64,000 nt of DNA, from the NCBI RefSeq assembly GCF_000024085.1, contig NC_013166.1, positions 1,860,001 through 1,924,000 on the forward strand, in the 5' to 3' direction. The position numbers were made by a program, and so were the translations under genes. The notes beneath the pieces were generated by a model, which saw only the letters and a list, made by a program, of their open reading frames with translations, had not been told where the DNA came from and searched no databases. Position 1 is the stretch's first letter. Every line of letters begins with the position of its first letter. Source of the DNA: Kangiella koreensis DSM 16069 (GTDB lineage Bacteria; Pseudomonadota; Gammaproteobacteria; Enterobacterales; Kangiellaceae). Of this stretch, positions 60,839-64,000 are shown one piece after another.

Positions 60839-62024
60839 ACACATACTGTCCTGCGGCATAACCGCTGGCCCAGGCCCATTGAAAGTTAAAACCACCCAGA
60901 TGACCCGTAACATCAAGAACTTCACCAATAAAATACAGGCCAGTGACTTTTTTGGCTTCAAAGGTTTTCGATGACACTTCGTCAGTATCAAGGCCACCCA
61001 TAGTTACCTCAGCGGTGCGATAACCTTCTGTGCCCGTCGGCTTAAGCTGCCAGCTCTGCAGTTGTTCAGCGATAACCTGCAAAATTTCGTTAGATAATTC
61101 TGCCAATGGCTTTTGCACATAATCAGCGAACCAGATTTCGCACAATCTATCGGCCAGTTTTTTTGTCAACTGCTCAGCAAGCACTGTGTTGATATGAGCC
61201 TTCGGTCTTTCCTGCTGCAATTGCTTTAAGTGTTCATACAAGTCCACATCAGGAAACAAGTTGATTGAGATAGCATCGCCCGGTTGCCAATAGGAAGAGA
61301 TTTGCAAAATCGATGGGCCGCTTAAGCCGCGATGGGTAAAGAGAATGTTTTCGCGGAAAGACTGTCCATTACAACTAACCAGCGCATCGGCTGATGTGCC
61401 GGACAATCCGTCAAATTGCTCAAGTAATTTTGGGGTCAGAGTAAAAGGCACCAGTGCCGCGTAAGTCGGGAAAAGCTTTAAGCCAAATTGCTTAGCAATA
61501 TCATAACCAAAGCCGGTCGCGCCCATGGTTGGAATTGACAGGCCACCCGTGGCAATTACCAGTGACTGACAGTGCCACTTGCCCTGGCTGGTTTGAATGA
61601 TAAAACCATCATCCACTTTATCCACTTGTAAAATCGAGCATTCGGTACGAACTTCGACACCAGCCTGCGCACACTCGTCCAGCAACATGTTTACAATATC
61701 CTTAGCTTTGTTATCGCAAAATAACTGACCGAGCTTTTTTTCATGATAAGGAATGCCGTGTTTTTCCACTAAAGCAATGAAATCCCATTGGGTATAGCGA
61801 CTTAAAGCTGATTTACAGAAGTGCTGGTTGTGCGAAAGGAAATTAGTTGGCTCCGCATAATAGTTGGTAAAATTACAACGTCCGCCACCCGACATCAGAA
61901 TTTTCTTGCCGACTTTATTGGCATGATCAAGAATCGCAACCGAACGGCCACGCTGGCCTGCCGTTATGCCACACATCAAGCCCGCAGCGCCAGCGCCGAT
62001 GATTATCACGTCTTTCTTTTGCAT
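60837..62024 (-). CDS. YhiN/HI0933-type FAD-dependent oxidoreductase
   Basis: 395 residues. FAD dinucleotide-binding IIIGAGAAGLMCGI at the start, SGGGRCNFTN near 45-54, ATGGLSIPTMGATG, and C-terminal GGFNFQWAWASGYAAGQYV, together diagnostic of the HI0933/YhiN family. The reaction is not established. The start ATG has GGGGA upstream. Confidence 0.93.
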   Translation of the reverse strand: MQKKDVIIIGAGAAGLMCGITAGQRGRSVAILDHANKVGKKILMSGGGRCNFTNYYAEPTNFLSHNQHFCKSALSRYTQWDFIALVEKHGIPYHEKKLGQLFCDNKAKDIVNMLLDECAQAGVEVRTECSILQVDKVDDGFIIQTSQGKWHCQSLVIATGGLSIPTMGATGFGYDIAKQFGLKLFPTYAALVPFTLTPKLLEQFDGLSGTSADALVSCNGQSFRENILFTHRGLSGPSILQISSYWQPGDAISINLFPDVDLYEHLKQLQQERPKAHINTVLAEQLTKKLADRLCEIWFADYVQKPLAELSNEILQVIAEQLQSWQLKPTGTEGYRTAEVTMGGLDTDEVSSKTFEAKKVTGLYFIGEVLDVTGHLGGFNFQWAWASGYAAGQYV

Positions 62025-62136
62025 TCCCCAGCCTTATGAACTCAAACGATAATAAGCATTTACAAAAATCATGCGACAGGATCTTACCACTTATGGCATG
62101 ATCACGGCATAAATTTCAGAAAAGTAACGCTTCACT

Positions 62137-63033
62137 ATGGCTTTTATTATGAGCACCCCAGTATTGTACGCCCTATGCGTTCTGATCTGGGGCAGCACCT
62201 GGTTTGCAATCGAGTTTCAACTCGGCGTTGTGCCTCACGAATACTCTTCGTTTTATCGCTTCGGACTTGCATCCTTATTACTCTTTGCTTTCTGCTGGTT
62301 TAAAAAGCTTCCCATGCGTTATGGCTTATTGCAACACGCCTGGCTTGTCCTGATGGGAATCACCTTTTTCGGCCTTAATTACCTGCTGGTTTACGAAGCG
62401 CAGGAGTACCTGACTTCGGCAATGGCCTCAGTCATATTCTCAGCGGTCCTGATCGTGAACATCTTCAATTCGTGGCTGTTTTTCAAAGCCAAAATCACCG
62501 CACGGGTCATTATCGGTTCAGCTTTAGGCTTGATCGGCATGGTGATGATTTTCTGGAACGAACTGACTGACTTCACGCTGGAAAATGCCAAACTGTATGG
62601 CTTATTAATTGCGCTGCTCGGTGTACTTTGCGCATCGATCGGTAATATGGTTTCGGTCCAGACTCAAAAGTACGACATGCCAGTCATTCAAATGAACGCC
62701 TATGCCATGGGTTATGGTTCCCTGTTCAGTTTGATTGTTGGCCTAGTTCAAGGCAAAGCTTTGATCTACGACATGGCGTTGGGCTACTCCATTAGTTTAG
62801 TCTACCTGTCAGTATTTGGTTCGGTGTTAGCTTTTGGTGCCTACCTGACTTTACTGCGACGTATTGGTATCCATAAGGCCACTTACGCGGTGGTGCTTTT
62901 CCCTGCGGTGGCCTTAATTATTTCGACCTTCTTTGAAGACTTTATCTGGACCTGGATTATCGCCACAGGCATTGTGCTAATTGGACTGGGAAATGTGTTT
63001 GTGATAAACCGAGAAGACATCAAGAAACAATAA
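62137..63033 (+). CDS. DMT superfamily (EamA) transporter
   Basis: 298 residues with ten hydrophobic segments in two EamA repeats (IWGSTWFAIEFQLGVVPHEYSS at the start; VFGSVLAFGAYLTLLRRIG in the second half). Probably exports metabolites or amino acids. Start may be ATG 62137 or 62149, and neither has a strong ribosome site. The OsmC gene begins 11 bp after the stop, so the two are likely co-transcribed. Confidence 0.92.
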   Translation: MAFIMSTPVLYALCVLIWGSTWFAIEFQLGVVPHEYSSFYRFGLASLLLFAFCWFKKLPMRYGLLQHAWLVLMGITFFGLNYLLVYEAQEYLTSAMASVIFSAVLIVNIFNSWLFFKAKITARVIIGSALGLIGMVMIFWNELTDFTLENAKLYGLLIALLGVLCASIGNMVSVQTQKYDMPVIQMNAYAMGYGSLFSLIVGLVQGKALIYDMALGYSISLVYLSVFGSVLAFGAYLTLLRRIGIHKATYAVVLFPAVALIISTFFEDFIWTWIIATGIVLIGLGNVFVINREDIKKQ

Positions 63034-63043
63034 GGGAGTCATC

Positions 63044-63496
63044 ATGCTTGAAGACAGCGTACACAAAGCAACCGTCACCAATACATTAGAAGACGGACTC
63101 TTCTGCAATATTGATGCTGATGGTCATAAACTGGTCGGTGATGAACCTGAAGAACGAGGTGGACACGACAAAGGACCGACCCCCTATCATTACTTGGCAA
63201 CAGCATTAGGCACCTGCACCGTCATGACTTTGAATATGTACGCCAATCGCAAAAAGTGGCCTGTAGACCAGATCAAAGTGGACGTTATTCACAAGAAAAT
63301 CAAAGCCGAAGACTGCGAGGACTGCGAAACCGAAAAAGGCTTTGTCGATGTTTTGGAGCGCCAGATTAAAGTGACCGGTGATTTAGATCGTGAGCAGCAG
63401 GAAAGAATGCTGGAAATTGCCAATAAATGCCCAGTGCATAGAACCTTGATGGGCGAACTGAAAATTCGCTCGAAACTAGTTTGTAAGGTTGGCTAA
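63044..63496 (+). CDS. OsmC family peroxidase-like protein
   Basis: 150 residues. The two redox Cys expected in OsmC/Ohr proteins are present in LGTCTVMTLNMY and NKCPVHRTL, so hydroperoxide reduction is plausible. An extra EDCEDCE pair lies between them. The broader COG1765 branch (YhfA-like) is closer than Ohr, so the substrate is uncertain. GGGAG precedes the ATG. Confidence 0.9.
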   Translation: MLEDSVHKATVTNTLEDGLFCNIDADGHKLVGDEPEERGGHDKGPTPYHYLATALGTCTVMTLNMYANRKKWPVDQIKVDVIHKKIKAEDCEDCETEKGFVDVLERQIKVTGDLDREQQERMLEIANKCPVHRTLMGELKIRSKLVCKVG

Positions 63497-63506
63497 TACG
63501 TTTTTG

Positions 63507-63534
63507 TACGGACAAGTCATGACTTGTCCCTACC
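63507..63534. repeat. 28-bp near-perfect palindrome
   Basis: The core GGACAAGTCATGACTTGTCC (63510-63529) is a perfect 20-bp palindrome, and the flanking GTAC/CTAC extends it to 28 bp with one mismatch. It lies 11 bp after the OsmC stop without a T-run, so it is more like a dispersed palindromic element than a standard terminator. Confidence 0.7.
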
Positions 63535-63584
63535 ATCTTATTTCATATACAAACCTAAGGTTGGTTTAATGATAAAATTCGAGG

Positions 63585-64000
63585 TTAACTCTTAGGTCGA
63601 CGCACTAATCCAAAAGCACTCAGCAATAGCAGTAACAACCAGTGCAGAGCCCCACCACCACCGCTAGATTGCGGTTCTGATAATGTCAAATTTTGATTCG
63701 ACACTTTGAGGCTATATGAGGAATCTGTGCCCCCGGAGTCCCCTTTTTGCCCGTTGGAGTTTTCATAATTGGTCCATGCTCCAGCACTCCAGTCAACCGC
63801 AGTTCTAGGATCGGCATCCAATGCTAATCCAGCCAAATCTTGCACCCCGATATTAATCTTGAGATCCGTGGTGCCGCTATTTGAACTAACAGGGATATCA
63901 GTTGGTAGTGTAAAGTCGACCTTAAAAGCATCATCGAGATAGTTATCGAAAGTGAAACCCTCAACATCCTCGTTTAACCAATGGTTTCTACTGACACTGA
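63585..64000 (-). CDS. GlyGly-CTERM surface protein, C-terminal fragment
   Basis: The frame is open to the window edge, giving about 138 C-terminal residues. Readable parts include NHWLNEDVEGFTFDNYLDD, FTLPTDIPVSSNSGTTDLKI, a Ser/Gly-rich stretch, and the tail SSGGGGALHW, hydrophobic LLLLLLSAFGL and VRRPKS. The tail is a GlyGly-CTERM sorting signal, as on the large protein at 12006-16601, so both should be handled by the same rhombosortase after type II export. The N-terminus lies outside the window and the catalytic or binding role is unknown. Confidence 0.85.
   Translation of the reverse strand, partial: SVSRNHWLNEDVEGFTFDNYLDDAFKVDFTLPTDIPVSSNSGTTDLKINIGVQDLAGLALDADPRTAVDWSAGAWTNYENSNGQKGDSGGTDSSYSLKVSNQNLTLSEPQSSGGGGALHWLLLLLLSAFGLVRRPKS

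Noticed and set aside
1..64000. CRISPR arrays, rRNA or tRNA genes, insertion sequences, phage genes
   Set aside because: None seen: no regular spaced repeats, no rRNA or tRNA signature, and no transposase, integrase or phage structural protein among the readable frames.

Overview
The window reads as a chromosomal stretch of a marine-type, aerobic gammaproteobacterium with GC content in the mid-40s by eye. E. coli-like versions of thrS, pyrC, rnt, gloA, bfd/bfr, grxD and sodB sit beside a NrdA with two ATP-cones, GlyGly-CTERM surface proteins, a secreted S8 protease with C-terminal PPC domains and a cytochrome bd oxidase. A Kangiella-like relative is my best guess, from memory of gene content only. 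I see no tRNA, rRNA, CRISPR array, transposase or prophage. The window cuts thrS at the left edge and a GlyGly-CTERM protein gene at the right edge. Layout: 1-1.7 kb thrS with an anticodon-like leader hairpin. 1.9-3.2 kb a GFA-family protein and a GIY-YIG nuclease bracketed by four palindromic repeats. 3.2-6.8 kb TSUP transporter, pirin, CPXCG protein, diguanylate cyclase and a VOC protein. 6.8-9.4 kb the bd-oxidase operon cydA-cydB-DUF2474. 9.5-17.1 kb a TonB receptor, a very large GlyGly-CTERM surface protein and a lipoprotein. 17.2-21.2 kb gloA, pyrC-rnt, a probably Fur-controlled Cys-rich protein, an exported isoaspartyl peptidase and a lipoprotein. 21.5-24.2 kb a GMC oxidoreductase, a tandem array of a structured non-coding element and a peroxiredoxin. 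24.3-25.9 kb a LysR regulator divergent from a flavodoxin-like reductase. 26.1-30.3 kb iron and redox genes (bfd, bfr, grxD, an Fe-type ABC ATPase) with GDPD and NYN-LOTUS genes. 30.4-34.9 kb nrdA-nrdB with a DnaA box and paired NrdR boxes. 34.9-38.5 kb a three-gene insert between two 93-bp direct copies of the nrdB terminator region. 38.5-42.1 kb a NERD protein, an ECF sigma/anti-sigma pair with a divergent DUF6249 gene, and a serine hydrolase. 42.2-46.9 kb a c-di-GMP phosphodiesterase-like protein, a DUF2238/GDYXXLXY/DUF2157 membrane cluster and an ion channel. 47-52.4 kb sodB, a split spermidine-synthase-like pair, an XRE protein and a CBS/CGL transsulfuration pair. 52.5-64 kb a fused 2-oxoacid dehydrogenase E1, the S8 protease, AbgT, MtfA, a secreted unknown, a YhiN-type flavoprotein, a DMT transporter, OsmC and the last GlyGly-CTERM protein. 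Regulatory sites legible in the sequence tie several genes together. FNR-like dyads lie at cydA, bfd and bfr. A Fur-like box lies at the Cys-rich gene. NrdR and DnaA sites lie at nrdAB, and matched divergent ECF promoters lie at the sigma-factor locus. The least explained structures are the GIY-YIG/palindrome locus, the tandem structured element at 23.2-23.5 kb, the 93-bp duplicated terminator region and the thrS operator mimic.
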